Positions 48,917-61,110 of a stretch of DNA of 64,000 nt are shown here, piece after piece; within the stretch, counting starts at the first letter, position 1, and each line of letters begins with the position of its first letter. The notes beneath the pieces are model-generated. The model was given only the letters and a program-made list of their open reading frames with translations. It made no database searches and had not been told where the DNA came from. This stretch comes from Nephromyces sp. MM_2019 (lineage: Eukaryota > Apicomplexa > Aconoidasida > Nephromycida): the NCBI GenBank assembly GCA_015657535.1, contig JADHZB010001973.1, positions 38,649 to 102,648 of the forward strand, read 5' to 3'. The translations under genes were made by a program, and so were the position numbers.

Positions 48917-50103
48917 CTAACACTATCACTATTATGATACTTAACTCAATTTTCATATAATCATAAAGTTTTTTATAATTTATGTTATCTATACCATGTT
49001 TATATTAAGATCCTTCTATTGTCATTCACTATTGTAGTTTATTTTTTATTTAACATATTGTAATGCATTTATATCTATAAATAATGTGCACATTCTAAGT
49101 TATTTTTTAAGATTCTTTTTATACAAGATTTGCAACCATCATGTGACAAAATACGACATGAACACTTTTTTTTTAACAGAAAGCACTTCAGTTTATTTAT
49201 GTTGGAATTGGCTAGTAAATTCAATTTCAAAATGATTTACTAAATTTGTATACTACAAATATGAACAATTTAAAAGCTAGTGAAAAGAATCAATATAAAA
49301 ACATTCTAGTAAAGAAACAATGTTGCAAATAAACGAGCAAACATACTTCAACAAAAATATCACTATTTTTTATCTTCTATGGAAAATTATCAATTTGCTA
49401 AGCAATGTAATGAAAAACTTTCTAATATGTAATAAAATTCAAAATTACCCTAGTCTACATAGATTAAATGGAAATGGTCAAAGAAATAGTAATTTTTATA
49501 GAGCTTCAGAAATATATATGCCATAGTGATTTGAGGTGAATTAGCCTTATAACATAAATATATTTCAATTGTAAAACAATTCCTTGGTTAAAAAAAAATT
49601 TCTCAATTGTAACTTTGCAAAAGTAAAATAAGCTTTTAGACCTTCTTTATTAAGGGAAAATTTCTTTTAATTTTAACACTATCTAAGCTAATTTAAAACA
49701 TACTCAGCTACTTAAAAAAACAGCTAAGGTGAAAGCATATACAGCAGCCTTCTTGTAGCCAATTAATTTATGCTTGAAAAATAGGTACATTTTTGAATAA
49801 AAATCTTAAAGTTAACTTTCAGTACACGATTGCTCGAGATGATTCTATATAAAATCCCACTGGCTGGTAGAATTTATGGAGCATAAATTAAACTCCACTT
49901 TCCAGATTGTTGAATCAAAATAAAATAGTCCAACAAATTATATTATTATTTACAAAAATTATTTCATTAATAAAATTTCACAAGGTGCAAATTTGCAAAT
50001 CTGAATACACAGGAATAATTAGAACCTAATACCACAGTATATATTCTAGAAGAGTAAAACTTAATGACAACCCAATTGCTTTGAATTGCTAAAAACAATC
50101 AGA
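48917..50103. other. Intergenic region
   Basis: AT-rich DNA between D-LDH and the next plus-strand gene. A 68-codon frame at 49320-49526 has only Ile, Asn, Lys and Tyr-rich content and no exon partners. Confidence 0.5.
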
Positions 50104-51174
50104 ATGATTCATTGTAATCAAGGCTGGCCTAGTGAAACCATAAGGAATCAAATTCATACATTAGAGTGCTCTCTATCAGACATTAGACCCACTTCAAGTT
50201 CGTTTCCTTTCGATTTTACAGAGGAAATATCAAGCTTTGATTCTGCTAGTGCATGTTTTGACCCATTTCTAGGATTTTCGGAAGGGCATCACACTTCTAA
50301 TCCACTTAGTGAAAATCTTAGGGATAACTTATTTATACCACCTATATTTAACCCAAATTCGAGTAATTTATCTAATTTCTCGAGTTATGAGCCATTTATT
50401 TCACCTAGTTCATATGAAAATTTTGACAACAGATTAAAAGGAAACCCACCAAGAGTCCCCCCTAATGTAGCTTCCAAACTTCCACCCTTTAATTCACCAT
50501 CTGCTTATGGGGTAGCACCATATAATCTAATTGATGCAAACTCTAATGAACCATGGTTAAACAATTCTGAATTTCCTACCAGATTCCATTCATCACACAA
50601 ATTGACAAAAGCTAAACCTAGAGCCTTAGTTTCAACAGCCCAATCGAATTCTAATAACCCATCAAGGACATTGAATTTGAATAGTACAAAACTACCTTTC
50701 AAAAATGAACTAATTACATATGATGAATACAAGTATTCACATTCAAAAAATCCAAGATATCCTCAACAAAGGTTTTATCCCAAAAGCCATTCCTTATACC
50801 AGATTACTGATAGCTGGGGTTTATATAAGAAACCTAAAACAAACACTCTAGAAAAAGATTATGCTAGCGAATATGATTTGCTAAAAGATATCAAGAGAGA
50901 AAACAATGACACAACGTTTACAGATTTAGATCGAAGATGCATGAAAAGGGCATTTTCTTTTAATAGCGAGCCTGTAGCGCATACACCCAAAATCAGGGAT
51001 AAGTTAACCTGCATAGGCTTGTACAATTCTTTAGACCCCACTAAAAGCAACAATCTAACACTTCAACAAGCCACTTTAAATAATCAAGCATATGACTTTG
51101 TGCCAGAAACTTGGTTATATAGTCCTATTATTTTGAAAATCTTGAATAGAGAAAGGCGTACTCATTGGAATTAG
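50104..51174 (+). CDS. Intronless, largely disordered protein of unknown function
   Basis: One exon of 356 residues. The frame is open to a TTG at 50086, but the first ATG is 50104. The protein is rich in Ser, Asn, Pro, Phe and Tyr, with short repeated-looking aromatic motifs such as SSFPFDF, FDPFLGF and FEPFISP-like segments (YEPFISPSSYENF). A more basic second half reads KNPRYPQQRFYPKSHSL and CMKRAFSFNSE. There is no signal peptide, membrane segment, zinc motif or coiled coil. The last 20 residues (PIILKILNRERRTHWN) look like a folded helix. I do not recognise it. Being intronless between intron-rich neighbours could mean that further exons upstream are missed, but no spliced start was seen. 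Confidence 0.65.
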   Translation: MIHCNQGWPSETIRNQIHTLECSLSDIRPTSSSFPFDFTEEISSFDSASACFDPFLGFSEGHHTSNPLSENLRDNLFIPPIFNPNSSNLSNFSSYEPFISPSSYENFDNRLKGNPPRVPPNVASKLPPFNSPSAYGVAPYNLIDANSNEPWLNNSEFPTRFHSSHKLTKAKPRALVSTAQSNSNNPSRTLNLNSTKLPFKNELITYDEYKYSHSKNPRYPQQRFYPKSHSLYQITDSWGLYKKPKTNTLEKDYASEYDLLKDIKRENNDTTFTDLDRRCMKRAFSFNSEPVAHTPKIRDKLTCIGLYNSLDPTKSNNLTLQQATLNNQAYDFVPETWLYSPIILKILNRERRTHWN

Positions 51175-51859
51175 ATTCAAAGAGTTGGAAATTTTGTTGC
51201 CTTGTTCATTTTAACAGGTGGAGTTTTTCGAAATTTAAGTTCTGAAATTAGTTTGAAAACAGATAGGTTTAGTATTTTGTTAGTAAAAGATATAACTTAG
51301 TATTAGTGGCTTTTCAGGTAAAAATTACAAGGTATTTTGATATAAGCATATTATAAAATCGTAGAATAACATGTAATTTTGAATTTTAAAACTAAAAGTG
51401 TTATTTATGAAAGTTGTTCTGTGCTTGAAGCGCTAAGTTTATTTGCCTAAACGAGATTGAATCTAGTCAGTGGATTGCTTATCTATCCCAAAATTAATAA
51501 TTACAAGTTATACTGAAGCAATGATTTTATCTTCATTTAACTTGAAAGAGTATTTGTAGTTTTTAGTCATATGAATTTGGAAATTTAAACTTTCAAATTT
51601 AAGTAGACGCTTACTTTCTTGATAAATAAATAAGTTTTATTAGTTAGACAATTAATGTGCCTAGATTTGCTTAAAAAAGTGTTTTCAAGGTCAATTAAAT
51701 ATCAGTCCTTAAAAAGTGCTTATTTTAGCTAGCTATGAGTTCCACAAATTGTGAGAAATTATAAAAAATTGAATCCTTATGAACTAATAAGATACTAGAC
51801 TGAAAGGAAAATGTTAGGTAATGTGAAGCCAATAAAAGCTTGACTAATGTTTGACATTT
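51175..51859. other. Convergent intergenic region
   Basis: AT-rich 3' flank shared by the disordered protein (+) and NPRL3 (-). No structure recognised. Confidence 0.5.
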
Positions 51860-54800
51860 TTATAGGTAGAGTACTTGAACAAAGTCACTCAGGATTCCAT
51901 ATTTTCGAAATAAGATAAATTCTCTAAAAATTTGTGACGAGCTTTGTTCATCATTGATTTCAATATTTCGGAAGGGCTCATCACTTGTGTATTTATCAAA
52001 TGACCTGGAAATAATGATTTAAAGCGACGCTATATTTGACTCATCAATAAAATTCAGAAAAGATGAGAATAGCTAGATATTCACATAATACAGAAGAAAT
52101 TTTATATTTGGTCTTACTTGAAGGATGTGCTGAAAAGTTCTAAAAAGTAAATCAAGATATCGGTTAGGTATATGGGAAATTCCTTAGATAATTCACTAAT
52201 ATCAGTAATAATATCATCGTTGAGTTCCTGATTTGAGTTCCAAGCCATAGTGGCGAAACTATGTTCAGAAGTAGCATTGGTCAACTAAAGATTCAATATT
52301 GATAAGAAATAAAATTAGGGTCGCTTCGAAAAAGCATTTTTAAAAGATAATATCTGAAGCAAAGCAATTAGTTGATCAAACTTTAAGATCTAGCTTACTT
52401 CCTCATTGTGGTCAACTTGGGATAGGAATAATTGTTCTTTGAGGTAAAGGTAGATGGTGGTTAGGAGTTTATTAAAACAAGGATTTAAATTTTCTCTCAA
52501 ACCTAAATGATTGCATAATAATGCTATTAATATAGTGGCTGTATCATTTTGTACAAGTAAATAAGGTGGCGAGTCATCAAGTTGCATTTCTGAAAATTTC
52601 CCATTATATAATGAGCTTGGTTTGTTATCACATATATCCAGAAGATTAGCTGTGTGTATAATCTGTGTTTTTAATTTATATATTAGACTTTTTGCTAATA
52701 GCCTGCAAAAAGGTTTTAGAAAAAATAAAATAACCCTTTAATGGCATATAGATGAAGTCAATTATATAGTAGGTATCTTTAATAGGAAAAATTCTGTTAG
52801 GTTAATTAAATTGTGAACTAACCATTTTGCTATCTTTTCAAAATTCGAATTGATTGTTTGAGCTTCATCATTACTAATAACAAAAGGTTTTAACTTAGAA
52901 ACTTCTTGGAAGTATAGCTGCCTAGCCGATCTTATAGTAGCTCTCTGTGAATTTAAAGATTGAATCATATTATAAAATCTAGTTTATTCGAATAAAAATT
53001 TGTTGGGAAAAAATCTGTATGATGAATAATGGTGGTAAATTTTACGTTTCAATATGTAGATATTATCAAATGATTTTAATGAATGGGTTTACTTTGGAAA
53101 ATAGATTAAGTATTTCAGATAGCTCAAGTGTTGACCAAGAAAAATTCTTCAAGAATGTGGTGTTCTCTTGGGCTAATTTTGAAAGGGATGCTTGGTCATA
53201 ATTTATTGCAAATATCTAAAAAATTTAAATCAAAAACCCGAATGAAGAAATTGTTCAGAAACTTGTAAAATCCAAGAATATTTTAAATATTGAGGAAAAA
53301 TTATATGTAACAAAGTGTTATAACCACTGATCTATAATTCTTAAGCAGCAAAATTTTGTTTTGAGGCTTAATAAATTGTGGATCATTACAACATTGTGAT
53401 AAATAACGTACATCGTGATCTAAAATCTTGTGATTTAAATGAATTTTCCCCCAATATGAAAGATGTTGTGCCACCTGTTTAACACCTGATGTAGGAGCAC
53501 ATAGGTCAATAACCAGGTCGTCTAGGCTTGATTTAGATTTGGCCGAAAAACAAAAGCGGCGTACCAAGGAACGGATATCACAAGGGAAGGTTTCTTCGAC
53601 GTTGCTTTCAGTATTCACTAGAGTTACCTCACTATTTGTATCCAGCTCTTGTTGGGCCTACGACAAGATAGAATAAATAATATGAATGTTTTAATCATTA
53701 ATTATTTTTTATGACGCATTTTGTTTTTAAAGGAAAGGAAATTCAAGTTGTAGTAACGTTTGAGTGGCTATTGCATAGATCGTTATATATATATATATAC
53801 ATATAAATTCTAATGGAAAATAGTTTTTAATTATGTTATTAAGTGGGACAACTTTTTTAGAGAGCTTGCCAATGGCTATAGAATTCAGTAGCTTAATGCT
53901 GACCTCTGAGAAAGCAGATACATGACAATTTATCCAGCCATCTATGAATAATTTAGCTTCCCTTTTTTGGTGCAAACTTTCATAAAATTGGTAAAGATTC
54001 TGACATAATGAACTTGATTCGATTAGTATTCCATTTATTTCCGTCAGACTTGTGCTCAAGGCTTCGTTATGACAGGGATTCTCAAGCTATAAAAAATTCA
54101 TTACAAATCTGAAAATCTTTTTAAAAAAAAAGCTTACATTGGATTCAAATGGTTGGTTATATGAATCTTTGGAATTGATAGATTTCGTGTGCTCATTGAC
54201 TAGTTGGTTGATTTTGGCGACCTAAAGGAGTGTAATTATATAATACAAGTATATTTAACCACAAAAAATTGAAAAATAGTAACGGAAAATCCAATTATTT
54301 TAGAAACGTATAATTTTACCTCATTTGATAAGTGTCCAAATCGATATTCAGAAATCATTAAAGCTCTAGAAAAGCTTTCTACACAGTTGAGCAATGTATC
54401 GATATCAATAGGATGTTTTAAGTCGAAAACCAATATTAAACTAAACCTGAAAAAAAGTTAGGTCTTTTAATGAGTGAGTATATCAGATATTGCTTTTTAA
54501 AAAATTTCTATAATAATTATAGCTAAAGATGTGGATCAACAAAAAAAGATTATAATTGAAAAGTCATCTTACTGCTCGACTTGGTCGCTTTTTCTTCTTA
54601 TAGGGGTTGTGTTGAATGTGCCTATATTTTCATCTTGAGGAGATGAATCTAAGTCCCATGAATTTGTGTTTAATAGTATTGATTTATTTTCCCTGGAAAT
54701 GATATTAAGATAGGGGAAAGTATAATTTTAAAAATTTATATTTTAACTCATTTAAACAATCATAAAAGGTTTAAATCCAAAATATCAAAATTTAGAGTTT

Positions 54801-55584
54801 TCTTCTCTTTTGTAGTGCTAAAATTTCCCAGAAGTTAAATAGAAGTGAGGCAAATCTAAATTAGTTATTAATATCTTTAATATTAGATTAAGATATTTAG
54901 GGACATTATTAAAAAGTAATAAAATACTAATTGTTTAAGCTTGGTTATAATTTAATGCTCACCCTTGAAGGATACATGGATAGCATAAGAAACGTAAATG
55001 TGGCGAAGATTCTGTAATTTAAATAGTGTGAAATGTGAGAATTGTTATTATAGTTCTCTTTTGGAGATGAAAATCGAAATAGTTGGATGTGTAAAAAGCA
55101 GATGTTTGCTATAACAGCTTAAAGAGTCATGGGAAACAAGGCTCAATAGCTTTTAAAATATTTTGATGCATGAATAACATGTATCTTGGTTAATAGACTA
55201 ACTTGTAGATTCATGTTTATCCATGCAATAAATTCATAATATCTAAGTTTATCTAAAGCTCTAAATTAGATAGTTGTTTATAAGTAATTCCTCTAATTGA
55301 GTAATGAGTCTAGAGTCGATCTAACCTGTCTGGATAACAAATTCAAATCCCCTTTTGAATATATCATCACTAGGTAAGAGAAGAGAGGCCAAAGATCTAT
55401 ATTCTTTGCTATGTATATGTGATAAGTTAACATAGGAAGCTTCGCAAAGCTTGAGTTCAAATTTCTCGGATTTGTTGTTGGAGATTTTGCATAAAGGAAT
55501 AACAGGGTGTTGAAATACAATCTCTATTTGGGTAGATGCATGTCGCGCCACCATAAGGACACCCAAAAGCCCCGGTATACCCAT
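51860..55584 (-). CDS. NPRL3: NPRL3-like subunit of the GATOR1/SEACIT complex
   Basis: Twelve exons on the minus strand close in phase to about 692 residues: 55326-55584, 54963-55011, 54573-54692, 54320-54446, 54138-54221, 53801-54086, 53325-53617, 53093-53215, 52823-52944, 52399-52702, 52118-52284, 51860-52004. Uncertain points are the donor near 53801, inside a TA tract, and the exact end at 53325 or 53328. NPRL3 landmarks occur in order: an N-terminal longin-like start (MGIPGLLGVLMVARHA), FELKLCEASYV, QFSLILVFDLKHP, NCVESFSRALMISEYRFGHL, LYQFYESL and LFIDGWINCHV. Next come ETFPCDIRSLVRRF, VAQHLSYWGK (357-366), FSWSTLELSEI, the IAKWLLAKSLIYKL helix and a final FRNIEINDEQ-SQIFREFILFRKYGIL segment. 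NPRL3 with NPRL2 and DEPDC5 is a GTPase-activating complex for Rag GTPases, restraining TORC1 when amino acids are scarce. Human NPRL3 is 569 residues; this copy has extra linkers. Confidence 0.8.
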
Positions 55585-57289
55585 TATTGGTGCTTAGCAG
55601 CAAACTTTGTATTGAAACACTAAGTGGCAAATGAGAAAGCTGTCTGACCTATTTTATAGCCTGCTTCATATAATATAATTTATTCATATATATCTTTGGA
55701 TAATGTTTTGCCTTGCATAAGGTTCAATTAGGGGAAATCATATGCGCACTCATTGGAGTTATAAATGCCTACTTATATTTTTAAAATCTGGCAGCTCAGC
55801 AATGCGTATTTTAAAATTTAAGTCTTCAATCATGATTATTCCATATATCTATCATTTTACAATTATTTTATAATAGCACAGCCTTGTTCTAATGTAAAGA
55901 GTTTTAATTTAGAGTTGATCAAAGTACAATGCATCGATGATGGTAGGTATACATTAGGTCTCGAGTTACACTGTGTTTGGCCTTAGTACAAAAAGTATTC
56001 TTCGAGTATTTATTGATGATTTATTTTCACTGGTGGATAAATAACTTATTAAAACTCGTTCACTTCTCAAATTATATGAGATCTTAAATAAAAAGGTAGT
56101 TGAAACTATCAACACATTGCTCTTAAAATTGAATCTCCAAATCAATGCATAGTTTAGTTTTAATTAGAGCTCCAATTTAAATAAAGGAAACTACACAACC
56201 CAAATTTTAACAAACTTTTTAAAATTTTCTTCACAAATTTTCTTCAACTTTAAGGAATCAATTTTAACATTCTAGCCCAAACTTTAATCTTCCAAGCCCA
56301 TTGATTTTCTTAAAGTTAATTTTCTTATATCCGCATTAAAGACTCGAGTGGAAAATTACCCACACCTGGGCTTATTTCGAGTTGATCTGATTAATTTGTT
56401 TAAACTTTTTAAACAACAACAAATAGTAATAGGCTTTGTAAAATTAGCTTGAGTTTTCAAAATTTTAAGACATGAATTAACTCATTGACTACAAAGTTTC
56501 TGAGTTTAGCACACAAAACGTAGGATTTGTTATAAATCCTGGGTATCACAATTGCCACAATATTTATCACATTGTATTGAATCTACCTATATATACTTAC
56601 TCTTGCGTTTGTGATACCTATATTATTTCAGTAATAAAACTGAAATTAGAAAAAACAGTGTGCTAGAATAATTTTTAAAATTATCATGTATTGACACTAC
56701 TACCTTGATACACTCTTTTAAACTATGCTACACAAGCATGTTCAGTATTGATATGTATGTGATTATAGCTATAATTGTTGAAAGCTCTAACAGTGTAATA
56801 ACACTAATCATGTAAAGGCAATTATTCAACGTTATGCTACATAATTTCATTTAGTGTTGCTAACATAGCTGAATATATATCTCAACAATAATATGTAAAA
56901 TTCTACCATTCAAAGTTGCTGACCATAACTAATTTAGAAGTAGGCTAAGTATACATTAATTGTACTGAGTGAGTGCTTCATCAAGTTTAAACAACTTGAG
57001 GTGAACTTGAAGTTTTAGTAAAAAGCTAATATAATTGTAGTTAATTAAGTATTTTCACTACTAATTTTTATCAATAACAATGCTTCTAATTTTGTTTTGA
57101 TGTTTAAAGAAAACATTCTTATAAATTGATGGGTTTTTACTACAACTCTAACTGTTTATTCTTTTACATACATGCAACTCACGACAGTAACTAATCTGAA
57201 CTCCCAATAGAGCTAGTAGTCTCTTGTATTCATTCATAAACACTAAACTTTTCCTTCAATCTATTTAATCACCTTCTACGTAAAACAAC
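55585..57289. other. Divergent intergenic region between NPRL3 and TIM44
   Basis: AT-rich; should hold both promoters. The last 150 bases before TIM44 are C/A-rich on the sense strand. No gene or repeat recognised. Confidence 0.5.
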
Positions 57290-59769
57290 ATGGCAAGCAA
57301 ACCATATTATAACTTTTCTATGTCTCTTATAAGAAAGGAGAAAATGAGAAGAAATTCCCACGTTCGTTGTGAATATAACCGACCTTTATCCACCTCACAG
57401 AGTTTTTCATCCTATACTCCTCTAAACCAAACAAAACATGACCACCAAAAAGTTAAGTATTTCGATAAGCAAATTTGTCCCTTTCACTCTAACTCAATGC
57501 ATATAGCTTCAAATCATCCTGTTAACACTAGCCGCGACTACACTCATCACTTAATTTCGAATTCCAGAGTCATGATACAACCTAACCAGCACCCTCTAAT
57601 CCAACTATACAGACTGAGTCAGCCAAACTTCATCAATAAGAGGTACAACTCCAATAGTTTTATCAAGTCTGTTCTAGATCAAGTTAAAAAGGACATTGAG
57701 AAGCAACCTGAACTCAAAAAGGCAATGCAAGAGATGAGAGAGTCTGCTAATAAAAGGCGCTCAAACACTGATCGAATGAAAGCACACTTCACAAAAAACA
57801 TGGGGAGCGTACAAGGGAAAATGACTGAGGTTTATAAAAACTTTCAAACGCTTTATATGGCAATTTCTACCTCATTAAACAGTTTATACGATCACTATGA
57901 TTGGTTGGGAAAAAGCATGAAATATGTAAGCTCTTACCCTCTCATTATTCTAAATGTAGCCATTATTTCTGTGACAGTTAATCATATTCTAATAACTAAC
58001 GGAGAATTTGAGGCTCATAGCTCCTAATCATAACTATATTTATCAAAAATTTAAAGAAGTTAAATGAATTTTACACACTCTTTAGATCTTCTAGTAATTT
58101 TTACAAAAATAAATATTACCAAAATATTCTAATACATTACTTTTTCTTATAAGTCCTTGGGTCAAAAGTAACATTATGTTTTTAAATTTACACTTTTAGG
58201 TCAAGTTAACTATATCCCATGTAGTGATTGGCATGAAATTTTTGTCCGACAAAGCTACCGCTATCTCCAATTCTTGGAAAGAAGACCCTATTGCTGAGAA
58301 AAGAGCGGCTGAATGGAGAAAGGCACAAGCTATTAGAAGGTTTGTTCATTTTATTTTAATCTTCCCAATGTTTTCTTTTAATTCATGTAAACATACTTAC
58401 ATCATATTTGAAGATATAAAAAAGAGCAAGAATTAGCTAAAGCTAAAACTGAAACAGAGGAAGAAACTCCAAAAGAAAAAGAAGAAATTGATGAACAATC
58501 TGTACCTCTTGAAACATCCCTGATTTTATCTAAATCATCTGCATGGGACCGATTTGGTACACGACTGAAAGATATGCCTTTCTTACAAAGTTTCTATGGT
58601 CAGTAACCTCACAATTTGTTTAATTTTTGTGTAAGTCTATCATAATACTTTTCACAGAAAATCCCCTCCTCGGAAAAATTTTTGGTGAAACTGAGATAGC
58701 CGCCTCAATCCGAGAAATGAAGATAGTTGATTCTTCGTTCAAGTAAGCCATACCAGCCATATATATTGACTGTTAAATCTCTCAGTGTTTCAGCTTTATA
58801 AAAATTAATTTTACATTTCATTTGTCCACAGCTTCCCCGAGTTCATGGATATGGTACAAGAAATAGTCGCTCCCCATCTTGTTCAATGTTTCTTAGAGGG
58901 AGACCGTGACTCCTTAAGACTAGTAATAACAATTAGTACTTCTAATTATGATTTCTGAAGACTGTGTTTTTACTTTTTTAGCATTGTGGAGATGCTGCAT
59001 TTAATGCTGCTGTAATGTCTATAAAAGAAAGAGATATGATGAAGGTTGTTTTGGACCCAACTATTCTTCGTTTCAATCCTATTGACCTAGTTGGTAAACA
59101 AATTTTTACAATTCTGAAGATTTATGTTCTATATTAAATAAGCATTCATTTTCGTCTCATACACCCCTTTCTTCTCTTTTAACCTTGTGTCTAACATACT
59201 ATTATCCCAATTTATAAAAAATATCAAATTTTTTCTCTAGGTGCTAAAAGAATTGACGATGATACACCCTGGTTTATATTTTCATTTACTGCCCAACAAA
59301 TAAACTGTTTAAGAGATATAAAGGGAAATGTTGTTTCAGGTAAATTCCTACTAGCTATTAGTTAATCTCTAAGATTAACATACTATATTAACTTTTATTT
59401 TACTATTTTCCAATTACATATTTTAAAACTGTTATGATATAAAGAAATAACATCCCTTTTTCTTAATAAAATATTGCTCTTTCATAGGTGCGGTTGATGA
59501 TATTCGAGATGTACTATATAGCATTGCTCTAACAAAACATCCCGAACCTGAAGTAGCTGGTTTACATCATCCTTGGATGGTAAACTCTTTATACTTACCC
59601 ATACATTTATTAAGCCAGTCCAACATATATATATAATATACAATACATTCAAACCAAACAGTTTCATTCAACAAAATCGATATTGAATGTATTTTTTCAA
59701 ATTGAATACATCATTTAATTTATTCAGATAAAAGAATTTGCAATCCTAGGCAGTACTCCATCATGGTAG
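57290..59769 (+). CDS. TIM44: TIM44, mitochondrial import inner membrane translocase subunit
   Basis: Nine exons, 57290-57925, 58200-58339, 58414-58598, 58658-58742, 58832-58922, 58982-59093, 59241-59339, 59488-59579 and 59728-59769, close in phase to 493 residues. The start is a true ATG at 57290 followed by a basic, Ser-rich region of over 100 residues (presequence plus extension). The N-terminal TIM44 region reads FIKSVLDQVKKDIEKQPELK and KKAMQEMRESANKR. The C-terminal Tim44/MRPL45-type domain shows WDRFGTRLKDMPF, NPLLGKIFGETEIA, EFMDMVQEIVAPHLV, RLHCGDAAFNAAV, PWFIFSFTAQQINC and the closing KEFAILGSTPSW. TIM44 tethers mtHsp70 to the TIM23 channel and pulls preproteins such as COX5B into the matrix. 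The donor at 58340 (GTTTGT) is weak but the phase is right. Confidence 0.93.
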
Positions 59770-60176
59770 GAACTATCTAGACACTTTGGATTACTCAAAC
59801 TAATTATTTCTTATCCTATCAACTCACCATTCAAAGGCCTATAACATTCAACACAAGAGACTAGCTTATTACATTTATTTATTTTTTAACAATTTTCTAG
59901 CTTTTTAAAAAGAAAGCATATATCTACTATAGTATGGCTGATAAACCTTTCTTTATTCTATGAAATTCTATACTATTTTTAACATATTTTTGATGAATTC
60001 TCTAGTATAATTAGTCATTTTAATTTTTTATACGTTAGACCTTTAATGAATGCCACTTGATTAATAAATCTTTGATAACATATTGAATAACAAGCTCTAC
60101 AAATTATTTAAAACTCTTTAAAAAGCTGATTGATATATGTCAAACATACGTATAGATTGATAATGATTATTATATA

Positions 60177-60214
60177 TGTATTCATGTAATTAGGATGTGA
60201 ATTACATGTATACA
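60177..60214. repeat. Near-perfect inverted repeat
   Basis: Arms of 15 bases (TGTATTCATGTAATT and AATTACATGTATACA) pair with one mismatch around an 8-base loop, and the flanking TATATA and TATATA extend the possible stem with a bulge. Confidence 0.75.
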
Positions 60215-60960
60215 CATATATATGATCATAATTACACATAAACACACATTCATACAATATGTATTAGTTAATCCTTATACATACCAACATAAACATATAT
60301 ATATATACATATGTTATTATCTTACACATATAGATAAACATGTATATATATACATTTATCAACTATTACATACATAGATATATATTCAATCGGTTTCCAC
60401 ATAAAATTTGTACATATTTTAGGTCACCAATTACACATTTTGTTGCTTCCAAAAATTTTGGATAGATAACATTATATAGTATTTTTTATATCTTAGACAT
60501 AATAATTTCACAATTATTAAACATATTAATAGTTTTACCTAAGATTCCTCAAAAATTATTTATCTATTTTTAAAAAGCATCTAGATAGTTATAAATCTTT
60601 ATTATATTGTATAGTATTTAGTTGCACATATTATTTCTTTAATTGATTTGAGAATTTTTCAGTTTAAATTTATTTGTTTATTTCCTAAATGGCTCTCATA
60701 CACATTTTAATAGATATACATTTATCTCATTAGTTTAATTTGGATTATACATTCAAAACAAAACTATACACAAGTTTGTTACATACATACATAATATACA
60801 TACTACAATGCTTTGTTTAATAAATGGTTATAAGTTTGATCATTATGTTTTTTTATGTTTTTATAATTTAATTATGAAACAAAAACTATATATTAAAAAA
60901 TTTACATTTATATTTTTGGTGTGTAAATAACCTAAATTAGCATAATTTATATTTGTTTAG

Positions 60961-61110
60961 TCTGTATGTGTATAATTTGTGTGTACACAGTTTGTATGTG
61001 TATAATTTGTGTGTATACAGTTTGTATGTGTATAATTTGTGTGTACACAGTTTGTATGTGTATAATTTGTTTGTATACAGCTTGTATGTATCAAATTTGT
61101 TTGAATATAT
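60961..61110. repeat. 30-bp tandem minisatellite, four good copies and one degenerate
   Basis: Units start at 60961, 60991, 61021, 61051 and 61081. Copies 1 and 3 end GTACACAG, copies 2 and 4 end GTATACAG, so there is a 60-bp higher-order period. Since 30 is a multiple of three, both strands show open frames here; these are not genes. Confidence 0.95.
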
